NCBI GenBank assembly: GCA_035326425.1
Contig: DAOLFG010000020.1
Location: 8,794-72,793 of the forward strand
Direction: 5' to 3'
Length of the DNA stretch: 64,000 bases
From: CALKJU01 sp035326425
GTDB taxonomy: Bacteria > Pseudomonadota > Alphaproteobacteria > Geminicoccales > Geminicoccaceae
Shown here: piece by piece, positions 25,726 through 33,664 of the stretch
How positions within the stretch are numbered: the stretch's first letter is position 1
Layout of the letters: every line of letters begins with the position of its first letter
The notes under the pieces: model-generated
What the model was told of the DNA's origin: nothing
The model's input: the letters and a program-made list of their open reading frames with translations, nothing else
Databases searched by the model: none
Made by a program: the position numbers and the translations under genes

Positions 25726-26460
25726 TCAGGCCGCTTTCTCGAGGTCGACGAGCAGCGCGTTGATGACGAGGCAGACGACGATGAGCGAGGCGAAGAACAG
25801 GATGCTCGCCAGGTCGAGCACGCCCTTCATCATCTGGCCGAACTGGGTGATGAAGCTGAACGAGGCCACGACGTCGACCAGGGTCGGCGGCGCCCAGGCG
25901 CGGAAGGCCACGAGCACCAGATCCATGCCGCTCATCAGGAACAGGAAGCAGACGGCGGCCCCGAGCACGAACGCGATCACCTGGTTCTTGGTCAGCGCCG
26001 AGACGCAGGCGCCGATGGCGATGAAGGCGCCGGCCATCAGCCAGCTGCCGAGATAGCCGACGAGGATGGCGCCGTTGTCCGGGCTGCCCAGATAGTTGAC
26101 GGTCAGCCAGATCGGGAAGGTGAGCAGGAGTGCTATGCCGGCGAACAGCCAGGCCGCCAGGAACTTGCCCAGCACCGCCTGGAAAGGCGTGACCGGCAGG
26201 GTCATCAGCAGCTCGATGGTGCCGCTGCGCCGCTCCTCGGCCCACAGCCGCATGGCGACGGCCGGCACCAGGAACAGATAGAGCCAGGGGTGGAAGACGA
26301 AGAAGCTCTCGAGGTCGGCCTGGCCGCGCTCGAAGAAGCTGCCGAGGAAGAAGGTGAAGGCCCCGGCCAGCGCCAGGAAGATCACGATGAACACATAGGC
26401 GAGCGGCGTGGCGAAATAGGCCTTCAGCTCGCGCTTGAGGACGGTGACGGTGGCGTGCAT
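25726..26460 (-). CDS. GldF-like ABC transporter permease
   Basis: 244 residues with six predicted membrane helices, an ABC-2 type permease. The motif LRELKAYFATPLAYVF-type N-terminus (here VLKRELKAYFATPLAYV) and ERRSGTIELLMTLPVT (about 76-91) are hallmarks of the GldF family. It is encoded between the ATPase and the GldG-like gene with spacings of 23 and 14 bp, consistent with one operon. Start ATG 26460. Confidence 0.88.
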   Translation of the reverse strand: MHATVTVLKRELKAYFATPLAYVFIVIFLALAGAFTFFLGSFFERGQADLESFFVFHPWLYLFLVPAVAMRLWAEERRSGTIELLMTLPVTPFQAVLGKFLAAWLFAGIALLLTFPIWLTVNYLGSPDNGAILVGYLGSWLMAGAFIAIGACVSALTKNQVIAFVLGAAVCFLFLMSGMDLVLVAFRAWAPPTLVDVVASFSFITQFGQMMKGVLDLASILFFASLIVVCLVINALLVDLEKAA

Positions 26461-26483
26461 CGCGGGCTGGCTCCGGGATTCGC

Positions 26484-27443
26484 TCAGCGTGCCGCCGGCT
26501 GGGCCGGCAGGGTCAGGTCGCGGAAGACGTCGTCGAGGTGGCCTTGCTCGACCACCACCTCCTCGACGGCGATGTTGCCGGCGCGCAGGCGCTCGTTGAC
26601 CAGAGGCGCTATGTCGCTGCCGGCATGCGGCACGATGCGCAGGGTGGCGACGCCGTTGACGGCACCGCTCGGCTCGACCACGGCGACCTGCGGCAGCCCG
26701 GCCAGCGCCTGGCTGGCGGCCGGCGCCATCCCGGCCGGGACGGTGATGCGCACCGAGCGGTGGTAGCGCGAGCGGCGGCGCAGCTCCTCGGGCGTGGCGT
26801 CGGCGACGATCCGGCCGCGGGCGATGACGACGGCCCGGGTGCAGAGCGCGTCGACCTCCTCGAGGATGTGGGTCGAGATGATGATGGCCTTGTCGGCCGA
26901 CATGCCGCGGATCAGGCGGCGCACCTCGTGCTTCTGGTTCGGGTCGAGGCCGTCGGTGGGCTCGTCGAGCACCAGCACGGGCGGATCGTGCAGGATGGCC
27001 TGGGCGAGGCCGACGCGGCGCTTGAAGCCCTTGGACAGGGTCTCGATCGGCCGGTGCAGGACCTCCTCGAGCTGGGTCTTCCTGACGGCCGCGGTGATCC
27101 GCACGCTCCTGTCGACGCCCGAGAAGCCGCGCATCTCGGCGATGAAGGCGAGGAAGCCCGCCACCGTCATGTCGGCGTAGAGCGGAGCGCCTTCCGGCAG
27201 GTAGCCGATCCGGCGGCGGGCCTCGATCGGATCCCTGGTGATGTCGTGGCCCATCACCGAGGCGGTGCCGGAGGTCGGCTGGACGAAGCCGGTCAGCATC
27301 CGCATCGTCGTCGACTTGCCGGCGCCGTTGGGCCCGAGGAATCCCAGGACCTCGCCGCGGCCGATGGCCAGGCTGATGCCATCCACCGCGCAAAGCGGGC
27401 CGAACCGCTTGGTGAGCCGCTCCAGGCGCACCATCTCGGTCAT
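26484..27443 (-). CDS. GldA-like ABC transporter ATP-binding protein
   Basis: 319 residues from ATG 27443, which has GGAG eight bases upstream; a GTG at 27452 is also in frame. Walker A is GPNGAGKSTT, the signature is LSKGFKRRVG (as in GldA rather than LSGGQ), Walker B is VLVLDEPTDGLDP, and the H-loop ISTHILEEVD. A C-terminal domain (about 225-310) follows the NBD. It powers the GldF/GldG-like complex. First gene of the operon; a 148-bp gap separates it from gmhA, with no clear hairpin. Confidence 0.88.
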   Translation of the reverse strand: MTEMVRLERLTKRFGPLCAVDGISLAIGRGEVLGFLGPNGAGKSTTMRMLTGFVQPTSGTASVMGHDITRDPIEARRRIGYLPEGAPLYADMTVAGFLAFIAEMRGFSGVDRSVRITAAVRKTQLEEVLHRPIETLSKGFKRRVGLAQAILHDPPVLVLDEPTDGLDPNQKHEVRRLIRGMSADKAIIISTHILEEVDALCTRAVVIARGRIVADATPEELRRRSRYHRSVRITVPAGMAPAASQALAGLPQVAVVEPSGAVNGVATLRIVPHAGSDIAPLVNERLRAGNIAVEEVVVEQGHLDDVFRDLTLPAQPAAR

Positions 27444-27591
27444 GCTCGTCACTCCATGCCGTGCCCGGGTCGGGCCGTGCCCGACTTGGCAGCCGACGCG
27501 GCCGCGCGCTGCCGCTATCGCGGGCGGGCCGTGTTATACGGCCAAGCCTTTCCGCTTCAAGCGCATCGAGATGAATTCGCCGTAATGCGTG

Positions 27592-28155
27592 TCAGGCGAA
27601 GGCCGCCTCCACCGCCTCGCAGAGATAGTGGTAGAGGCACAAATGGGCCTGCTGGATCAGCGGCGTGCGGCGCGACGGCACCGCCAGCAGGTGGTCGGTC
27701 AGGGGCGCCAGCCTGCCGCCGCCCTCGCCGGTGAGCGCGATGGTGGCCATGCCCATGTCGCGGGCCCTGACGAACGCGGCCACGACGTTGGGCGAGTTGC
27801 CGGACGTGCTGAGGCCCAGGAGCACCGCACCCTCGCCGCCATAGGCCTCGACCTGGCGGGCGAACACCGTCTCGTAGCTGTAGTCGTTGGCCCAGGCGGT
27901 GAGCACGGCGGCGTTGTCGGCGAGGCAGATCACCCGCAGGCCCGGCCGCTCGCGCAGGAATCGGCCGACCAGCTCGGCGGTGATGTGCTGGGCGTCGGCG
28001 GCCGAGCCGCCATTGCCGCAGACCAGCAGCGGCCGCCCGGCGCGCAGCGCCTGCACGATGGCGGCGACCGCACCGTCGATCGCCGCCTGCGGCAGCGCCC
28101 GACGGGTCGCCTCCAGCACCTCGGCCGAGGCGGCGAGATAGGCGTCGAGGCTCAT
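27592..28155 (-). CDS. gmhA: Sedoheptulose-7-phosphate isomerase GmhA (SIS domain)
   Basis: 187 residues, standard length. GmhA converts sedoheptulose 7-phosphate to D-glycero-D-manno-heptose 7-phosphate for LPS core or other heptose-containing glycans. SIS motifs are visible: LVCGNGGSAADAQHITAELV (about 44-63), LSTSGNSPNVV (about 114-124) and IALTGEGGGRL. The active-site His in QQAHLCLYHYL (about 168-178) is retained. It lies 18 bp downstream of the GGDEF gene on the same strand, so the two may be co-transcribed. Confidence 0.9.
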   Translation of the reverse strand: MSLDAYLAASAEVLEATRRALPQAAIDGAVAAIVQALRAGRPLLVCGNGGSAADAQHITAELVGRFLRERPGLRVICLADNAAVLTAWANDYSYETVFARQVEAYGGEGAVLLGLSTSGNSPNVVAAFVRARDMGMATIALTGEGGGRLAPLTDHLLAVPSRRTPLIQQAHLCLYHYLCEAVEAAFA

Positions 28156-28173
28156 GCTGGAACGCTCCGATGA

Positions 28174-29589
28174 CTAGGCCTTGCGCCGGCTTCGTACATG
28201 ACCGGCCGGGCCGCCCACCACAAAACGATGCCCGCCCTCGCCCTTGGCGACATAGAGCGCCTCGTCGGCCCAGCGCAGCAGGGCCTCGCCGGTGGTGCCG
28301 CCGGCGGGCCAGACGGCGACGCCGAGGCTCGCCCGGACACGGTGCGCCAAGCCGGCGACCGCGATCGGCGCATCCAGCCTGGCGAGGATGCGGCCGGCGA
28401 AGGTGGCGGCCCCGGCGGCGTCGCGCAGGCCGGTGAGCAGGATGGCGAACTCGTCGCCGCCCAGCCGCGCCAGCAGGTCGGTCTCGCGGACGATCGGCGC
28501 GAGGCGGCGGGTGATGCCGCAGAGGACGGCGTCGCCCACGGCGTGGCCGTAGCTGTCGTTGACGGCCTTGAAGTGGTCGAGGTCGAGGATGATCACGGCG
28601 ATCCGGCTGCGGTCGCGGCGGGCCCGCGCGATCGCCTCGGCGAAGCGCTCCTCGAACAGGGCGCGGTTGGCGGCACCAGTGAGCGGGTCGTGATAGGCCA
28701 GCCGGCGCATCTCGGCCTCGTTGGCCTTGCGCTCGGTGATGTCGCGGATGACCGCCACCATCAGCTTGCCGCCGCCGTGCGAGGTCTCGCCGACCGACAC
28801 CTCGACCGGGAACTCGGAGCCGTCGCGGCGCCGGCCCAGGGCTTCGGAGGACCGGCCGACCAGCGACGGGTCGGTGGCGGGACCGTGGCGCCAGCACAGC
28901 ACGGTCGCCAGCGGCTGGCCCACCAGCTCGCGGGCGGCGTAGCCGAACAGCGCCTCGACGGCCGGGTTGAGGATGCGGATGGCGCCGGCCTCGTCGACCG
29001 CCAGCACGCCGTCGATCACCGTGTCGATGATGGCGCGGATCGGATCCTCGGGGATCGATCCCACCGCCAGGTGCGAGACGCCGCCCCTGCCGTCGCCGAG
29101 CGGCAGCACGACGCGCTGCCAGTGGCGGACGAAGACGTGCCGCGGCGGCTCGTGCTCGGTGAAGGCCGGCTCCTGCCGCATCATCACCGCCCGGTACACC
29201 GAGCCCGCGAAGACGGCGACGTGGCCGTCGATCTCCGAGATGCGCAGCCCGGTGAGATCCTCGCCGTAGTGCCGGGCGATGCCGCGGCCGTAGTGCCGGT
29301 AGACCAGGTCGCGGCCACCGTCCTCGGCCTCGATCAGCATGGTGTAGTCGGCGAGCGGACCCAGGCTCTCGACCGACCAGCGGCCGGCCTCGGGCGGCGC
29401 CTGGCTGTCGCGCAGGCCGTTCCAGTAGCTGAGCAGCGCGATGAGCCGGCGCGAGCGCAGGTTGGTCGCCGACGGGTTCCAGATGATCGAAGGTGGCCTG
29501 GCACCGGCCACGAGGAAGAGCTCGTGGATGCCGGCATACCGGCCCCGCGCGACATCACGCGCGAGCTGAGCAGAGCGCCTCATGGACAT
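28174..29589 (-). CDS. PAS-GGDEF diguanylate cyclase
   Basis: 471 residues, soluble. An N-terminal PAS_5-like domain (about 40-180; SRRLIALLSYWNGLR then DLVYRHYGRGIARHYGEDLTG) is followed by a second PAS domain (about 185-295) and a GGDEF domain (about 305-455). The active-site loop is RLGGDEFA. The allosteric I-site RETD lies five residues before GGDEF, so product inhibition is expected. It should make c-di-GMP from GTP in response to a cytoplasmic signal. The ATG at 29589 is followed by another at 29583. It is divergent from the hydroxyproline dehydratase. Confidence 0.9.
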   Translation of the reverse strand: MSMRRSAQLARDVARGRYAGIHELFLVAGARPPSIIWNPSATNLRSRRLIALLSYWNGLRDSQAPPEAGRWSVESLGPLADYTMLIEAEDGGRDLVYRHYGRGIARHYGEDLTGLRISEIDGHVAVFAGSVYRAVMMRQEPAFTEHEPPRHVFVRHWQRVVLPLGDGRGGVSHLAVGSIPEDPIRAIIDTVIDGVLAVDEAGAIRILNPAVEALFGYAARELVGQPLATVLCWRHGPATDPSLVGRSSEALGRRRDGSEFPVEVSVGETSHGGGKLMVAVIRDITERKANEAEMRRLAYHDPLTGAANRALFEERFAEAIARARRDRSRIAVIILDLDHFKAVNDSYGHAVGDAVLCGITRRLAPIVRETDLLARLGGDEFAILLTGLRDAAGAATFAGRILARLDAPIAVAGLAHRVRASLGVAVWPAGGTTGEALLRWADEALYVAKGEGGHRFVVGGPAGHVRSRRKA

Positions 29590-29657
29590 ATAGACTTAGC
29601 ATCCCTAGACAAAGCCCACAACAGCGGGCGCGGCCGGGGTGTCGCGCGGCGGGAGCG

Positions 29658-30671
29658 ATGGCCGCAGCAGCAACGATGGTACGGACGGTCGAGATGCACA
29701 CCGGCGGCGAGCCGGTGCGCATCGTCGTCGAGGGCGGGCCGCGGCCGGAAGGGCGGACCATCCTCGACAAGCGGCGCTGGATGCTGGCCGAGGCCGACCG
29801 GACCCGCCGCCTGCTGATGCACGAGCCGCGCGGCCACCACGACATGTACGGCGTGCTGCCGGTCGAGCCCGACCTGGCCGGCGCCGACATGGCCGTGCTG
29901 TTCATGCACAACGAGGGCTATTCGACGATGTGCGGCCACGCCGTCGTGGCGCTCGGCCGCTATGCCGTCGACCACGGGCTGGTGCCGAAGGTCGAGCCCG
30001 AGACGGTGGTGCGCATCCAGTGCCCGTGCGGCCTGGTCGAGGCGCGGGTGCAGGTCAGGGACGGCCGGAGCGGCGAGGTCGCCTTCCTCAGCGTGCCGGC
30101 CTTCGCCTTCGCCCGCGACGCCATGGTCGATACCGGCACCTACGGGCCCGTGACCCTCGACGTCGGCTTCGGCGGCGCCTTCTACGCCGTGCTGCCGGCC
30201 CAGCACCTGGGCCTGGACGTGCGCCGCAGCGCCACGCGCGATCTCGTCGAGGCCGCCACCGTCGTCACCGAGGCGGCCAAGCGGCAGCTGCCGCTGAGCC
30301 ACCCGGACGATCCCGACCTCGCCTTCCTCTACGGCACCATCCTGACCGACGGCCGCGACGGGCTGGCCGGCGGGCCCAGCGCCAACATCTGCGTCTTCGC
30401 CGACCGGCAGGTCGACCGCAGCCCCACAGGCTCCGGCGTCACGGCGCGGGTGGCGCTGATGCACCGCCGCGGCCAGCTGGGCCTGGGCGAGCCGCGCCGG
30501 TTCGAGAGCGTCACCGGCGCGGTGTTCGAGGGCCGGGCGGTGCGCGACGCCCGCGCCGGACCCTATCCGGCGGTGATCGTCGAGGTGCGCGGCCGCGCCC
30601 ACTACACCGGCACCTCGACCTTCACCGTCGAGGAGGACGACCCGCTGGCCTGGGGCTTCAGCCTGCGCTGA
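29658..30671 (+). CDS. Trans-3-hydroxy-L-proline dehydratase (proline racemase family)
   Basis: 337 residues. Proline racemases and 4-hydroxyproline epimerases use two catalytic Cys residues. Here the first is present (STMCGH, Cys92) but the second position is Thr257 (SPTGSG instead of SPCGTG). That Cys/Thr pair is the known signature of trans-3-hydroxy-L-proline dehydratases, which yield pyrroline-2-carboxylate. The start HTGGEP motif and GGAFYA are intact. The ATG at 29658 follows GGGAGCG; a second ATG at 29676 is possible. Its end overlaps the convergent ADP-ribosylglycohydrolase gene by 14 bp. No pyrroline-2-carboxylate reductase is visible nearby. Confidence 0.85.
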   Translation: MAAAATMVRTVEMHTGGEPVRIVVEGGPRPEGRTILDKRRWMLAEADRTRRLLMHEPRGHHDMYGVLPVEPDLAGADMAVLFMHNEGYSTMCGHAVVALGRYAVDHGLVPKVEPETVVRIQCPCGLVEARVQVRDGRSGEVAFLSVPAFAFARDAMVDTGTYGPVTLDVGFGGAFYAVLPAQHLGLDVRRSATRDLVEAATVVTEAAKRQLPLSHPDDPDLAFLYGTILTDGRDGLAGGPSANICVFADRQVDRSPTGSGVTARVALMHRRGQLGLGEPRRFESVTGAVFEGRAVRDARAGPYPAVIVEVRGRAHYTGTSTFTVEEDDPLAWGFSLR

Positions 30672-31617
30672 GCAGCCGGCCGGTCAGCGCCTCGACCTCG
30701 GGGGCCGCCTTCAGCCGCTGCCGCCAGGGCGCCGGGACGGCGTCGATGCCGTGCGCCGCACCCAGCCAGGACCCGAGGACGGCGCAGCGCGAGGCGTTGT
30801 CGCCGCCGGCGCGGCAGCATTCGAGCAGAGCCGCCGGCAGGTCGTGCCCGTGCTTCAGGGCAGCGTGCATCAGCGAGGGGAAGGTCGAGGGCAGGTAGCA
30901 GGAGCGGCCGAACTCGCCGGTGGCCTCGACCACCGGGACCTCGCGCATCGCCTTGGCATCCTCGTAGCGCATCGCCAGTGCCAGGGGCACCGGGCCGTCG
31001 GCGCCGCCGATCACGGCGTCGAGCGCCGGCTCCAGCGGCTCGCCGGCCAGCAGCCGGCGCAGCACATGGGCGTGGACCAGGGCGTGCGCCACGGCGTCGG
31101 GATTGTCCTGGCAGACGCGGGTGATGCGCTCGACGATGCCGTCGAGGTCGGGATCGGCGGCGTGGCGGACCACCACCGGCGCCAGCCGCGAGGTGGTGAC
31201 GTTCTGGGCATCGTCGGCGCCGCGCTGGAACGAGAAGCGCCCGGCATCGCCGCCGGCGTCGCGGAAGGCCTGGACGGTGAGCCGCGTCGGCTTGTCGAGA
31301 TAGCCCTCGTAGGTCTCGGGATCGAACAGGGCGACGAAGCGGCGGCCGTAGTCGACGGGATCGGCCCGGCCGCGCTCGGCCACCGAGCGCAGCAGCACCA
31401 TGGCTGCGTCGCCATAGTGGGTGGGATCGCCCGGCTCGCGCCCGGCATGGTAGTGGCCGGCGACCGGCGCCTCGAAGCCCTCGATGCCGCCCGGATAGAC
31501 CCGCCGCCGGTCGGCGAGGTTGTAGTACCAGTGGCTGCCGAGGCAGAGCGCGTCACCGACGAACTGCGCCAGGACGGCGCCGCGCGCCCGCTGATCGCGG
31601 TCGATGGTCGCGGACAT
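30658..31617 (-). CDS. ADP-ribosylglycohydrolase family protein (J1-crystallin-like)
   Basis: 319 residues, all-helical. The family start GAVLAQFVGDALCLGSHW (about 13-30) is present. The second metal-binding motif reads GGDNASRCAVLGSWLGA (about 270-286) in place of GGDxDT, and the usual TDDT near the N-terminus reads THYGDAA. The same GGDN pattern is known in J1-crystallin-type members. ADP-ribosyl hydrolase activity is therefore uncertain. The ATG is at 31617. Convergent with the dehydratase gene; no partner gene suggests a substrate. Confidence 0.8.
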   Translation of the reverse strand: MSATIDRDQRARGAVLAQFVGDALCLGSHWYYNLADRRRVYPGGIEGFEAPVAGHYHAGREPGDPTHYGDAAMVLLRSVAERGRADPVDYGRRFVALFDPETYEGYLDKPTRLTVQAFRDAGGDAGRFSFQRGADDAQNVTTSRLAPVVVRHAADPDLDGIVERITRVCQDNPDAVAHALVHAHVLRRLLAGEPLEPALDAVIGGADGPVPLALAMRYEDAKAMREVPVVEATGEFGRSCYLPSTFPSLMHAALKHGHDLPAALLECCRAGGDNASRCAVLGSWLGAAHGIDAVPAPWRQRLKAAPEVEALTGRLLSAG

Positions 31618-31799
31618 GGGCAGGCTCCCGGCCGCGGCACCTGTCGGGTGCCGGCTGCGGCCATCGGGGTGGCGCAAGGATCGAACGCGATCGTAGCCGG
31701 CCTGCCGCCGCGGCATCAGCCGCAATCTTGCATCGGCGGTCTCCGCTTCCCGCTGCCTCGATTCGCCCGCTGCCTCGATTCGGTAGCCTCGCGCCGAGC

Positions 31800-32405
31800 C
31801 TACGCCGCCCTGCGCTGCACGGCGGCGAGGCGGCGGCGCTGCTCGCGGTTGAGCGGCTGGCCGGATTCCACCCGTACCAGGGCCTCGCGCAGCAGATGGC
31901 CTGTCTCGTCCATGGCGACGGCGTCGCGGCCCGTGGCCGGCGCCTTGGCCTCGGCTTCGTTCGTGCAGCGTTGCGTGATGGCGGTGCGCAGCCGGTACTC
32001 CGCTTCCCAGCGCTCCTTGAGGATGCGGTTGCGGTAGCGGGTCAGCGTGCCGAGCGACGGCAGCCGCTTGCCGTCGGGCTGCTCGATCGCGGCGGCCAGC
32101 ACCTGCATCTCGACCGTGTCGAGGCGCACCAGCTTCAGCTCGATCAGCGCCAGGGCCTGGACGAGGTTGTGCTCGACGGCGTCGATTGGCTTCCAGCGGC
32201 GCTCCAGGCTGGCGGCAGTGTCGGTGAGGAAGTCCCGCTCCTCGGGCGTGACCTCGATGACGGCACCGCGCAGGCCGTGGCGGACGGCGTTGCGCGAGGC
32301 GGCGGCCTTGCCGGCCTCGGTGACCGGGCCGGTGGAATGCAGCGCGTTGAGGCGGGAGGCTTCGGACTGGGCGGGTGTCGGGGCGAGCGGCATGGACGAC
32401 CTCAT
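31800..32405 (-). CDS. Uncharacterised SRNAxxHGL-motif protein
   Basis: 201 residues, soluble, rich in Arg, Glu and Ala. The N-terminus has the widespread but uncharacterised pattern SRLNALHSTGPVTEAGKAAA followed by SRNAVRHGLRG (about 37-47). The rest is helical with probable coiled coil (LERRWKPIDAVEHNLVQALA), and the basic tail reads NREQRRRLAAVQRRAA. Similar proteins occur in many copies in several phyla, often near mobile or defence genes, without known function. It borders the restriction-modification cassette. The ATG at 32405 or 32393 are both possible. Confidence 0.6.
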   Translation of the reverse strand: MRSSMPLAPTPAQSEASRLNALHSTGPVTEAGKAAASRNAVRHGLRGAVIEVTPEERDFLTDTAASLERRWKPIDAVEHNLVQALALIELKLVRLDTVEMQVLAAAIEQPDGKRLPSLGTLTRYRNRILKERWEAEYRLRTAITQRCTNEAEAKAPATGRDAVAMDETGHLLREALVRVESGQPLNREQRRRLAAVQRRAA

Positions 32406-32529
32406 GGGTTGAATTGTTCAGCCTATCGCGCTGCCGTGGGGCGAAAGTCAATATTCGGGAGTCGAGGCGAATTCGCTGGAGAATCGGGCTTTCGTCCGTG
32501 TGATCCGAATGGCTGCGACGCTCGGCGCC

Positions 32530-33261
32530 CTATTTCTTCGCCCGCGGGACCGGCGAGCGATGCCGTTTCTCATAAGCTCCGCGTATCGCCTCGAGAAACT
32601 CCAGCCACCCCAGCCGGGGTGGAAGCGTGTCGCCGCCCGAATAGGCAGCAGCGTCATGGAGCGTCACATCACCCAGATGTTCCGGCTCCAGGCTATAGGT
32701 CCCGACAAAGAGCAGCTCGAAGAGATGATGGTCGCGCGCCGGGTCGGTCCGGCCGGTCCGATGCCGGAACTTGTCCATGGCATGCATGAAGCTCGAGCGG
32801 CCGACACGCGCATCGTCGCGGGCTTCAGCCGGCAGGAGCACCAGGCCGGCCAGGACGGCGTAGGGCTGGTACTGATGCAGCTCGGCGGCTTCGGCCCTGA
32901 GCTCCTTGTCGTTCCGGACGACGTTCTTGGTGAAGCGGCCCGTCGCGAGATCGCGAAAGTTGATGGTCTTAATCGAGATGCCCAAGCTCATGCCGAGCGG
33001 CGTGTGCAGGCGCACGTCCACCTTGACCGGGCCGGCGTGGCCGCCTGCCCGGGTCTCGCCGGCGAGCAGGCCAGGGAACGACGGGGCGAGGTCGGCGACG
33101 AGCTTCTTCGCCAGCTTGTCCGACAATGTCTGGCTGTAGTTCTTCTTCCGCCCGCGAACATCGTAGCGCTTGATCAGCTCGAGGAAGTCACGCTCCAATT
33201 GCAGAATCTCGAGCCGCCTCGGCTCGAGATCGGAAAGGACGTCGCGGATCGAGGATTCCAC
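32530..33261 (-). CDS. Probable type II restriction endonuclease of the dcm/vsr cassette
   Basis: 243 residues; no family recognised with certainty. The segment VKVDVRLHTPLG followed by GISIKTINFRD (about 78-100) has the spacing of a PD-(D/E)xK-type core (Asp, then SIK). An N-terminal coiled region (about 10-50) contains a basic patch (VRGRKKNYSQTL). Position supports the call: it is the third gene of a leftward cassette after a C5-cytosine methyltransferase and Vsr, and overlaps vsr by 74 bp. Endonuclease function is inferred from context and a weak motif. Confidence 0.55.
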   Translation of the reverse strand: MESSIRDVLSDLEPRRLEILQLERDFLELIKRYDVRGRKKNYSQTLSDKLAKKLVADLAPSFPGLLAGETRAGGHAGPVKVDVRLHTPLGMSLGISIKTINFRDLATGRFTKNVVRNDKELRAEAAELHQYQPYAVLAGLVLLPAEARDDARVGRSSFMHAMDKFRHRTGRTDPARDHHLFELLFVGTYSLEPEHLGDVTLHDAAAYSGGDTLPPRLGWLEFLEAIRGAYEKRHRSPVPRAKK

Positions 33262-33661
33262 GGATTCGCGTCTCCACCTGTTCAGCGGACGAGGTCAGCT
33301 GGCATTCCCAGACCAGGCACACACGCATCGCCATGGCGCGAAGGGCCCGGATCTTCCGGGCGTCGCGGCGCCGGTTGGCCTGCAGCTTGTCGAGCCAGAA
33401 GTCGCGGTTGCGCTTCGGCACGGTCGCCATCCGGCAGTCGGTGTGGCCGTGCCAGAAGCAGCCCATGACAAAGATGGCCCATCCGCGGGTCCTGTTGGCG
33501 AAGTCGGGCGATCCGGGGAGGCCGCGGACGTTGCGGCGGTAGCCGGCGCCGGCCCGGCGGAGCATCGCCGCTACGGCCTCCTCAGGGGCGGTCCGCTTCT
33601 GCCGCACGCGCCGCATGAGCGCGCTGCGTGCCGGATCGGTGACCAGGGCCGGCTTCGGCAC
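33188..33661 (-). CDS. vsr: Very short patch repair endonuclease Vsr
   Basis: 157 residues. Vsr nicks DNA 5' of the T in T:G mismatches that arise when 5-methylcytosine deaminates. The RSALMRRVRQKRTAPEEAV start, GLPGSPDFAN with the metal-binding Asp, and the WAIFVMGCFWHGHTDC block with the zinc/active-site His and Cys are all present. The tail RALRAMAMRVCLVWECQL is typical. Its start is 3 bp after the dcm-type methyltransferase stop and its end overlaps the putative nuclease, forming an operon. Confidence 0.93.
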   Translation of the reverse strand: MPKPALVTDPARSALMRRVRQKRTAPEEAVAAMLRRAGAGYRRNVRGLPGSPDFANRTRGWAIFVMGCFWHGHTDCRMATVPKRNRDFWLDKLQANRRRDARKIRALRAMAMRVCLVWECQLTSSAEQVETRIRGILDPRRPFRSRAEAARDSAIGA

Positions 33662-33664
33662 CGA

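Noticed and set aside
26470..26530. Terminator between the Gld-like ATPase and permease genes
   Set aside because: GC-rich partial complementarity only; the genes are 23 bp apart and clearly form one operon.
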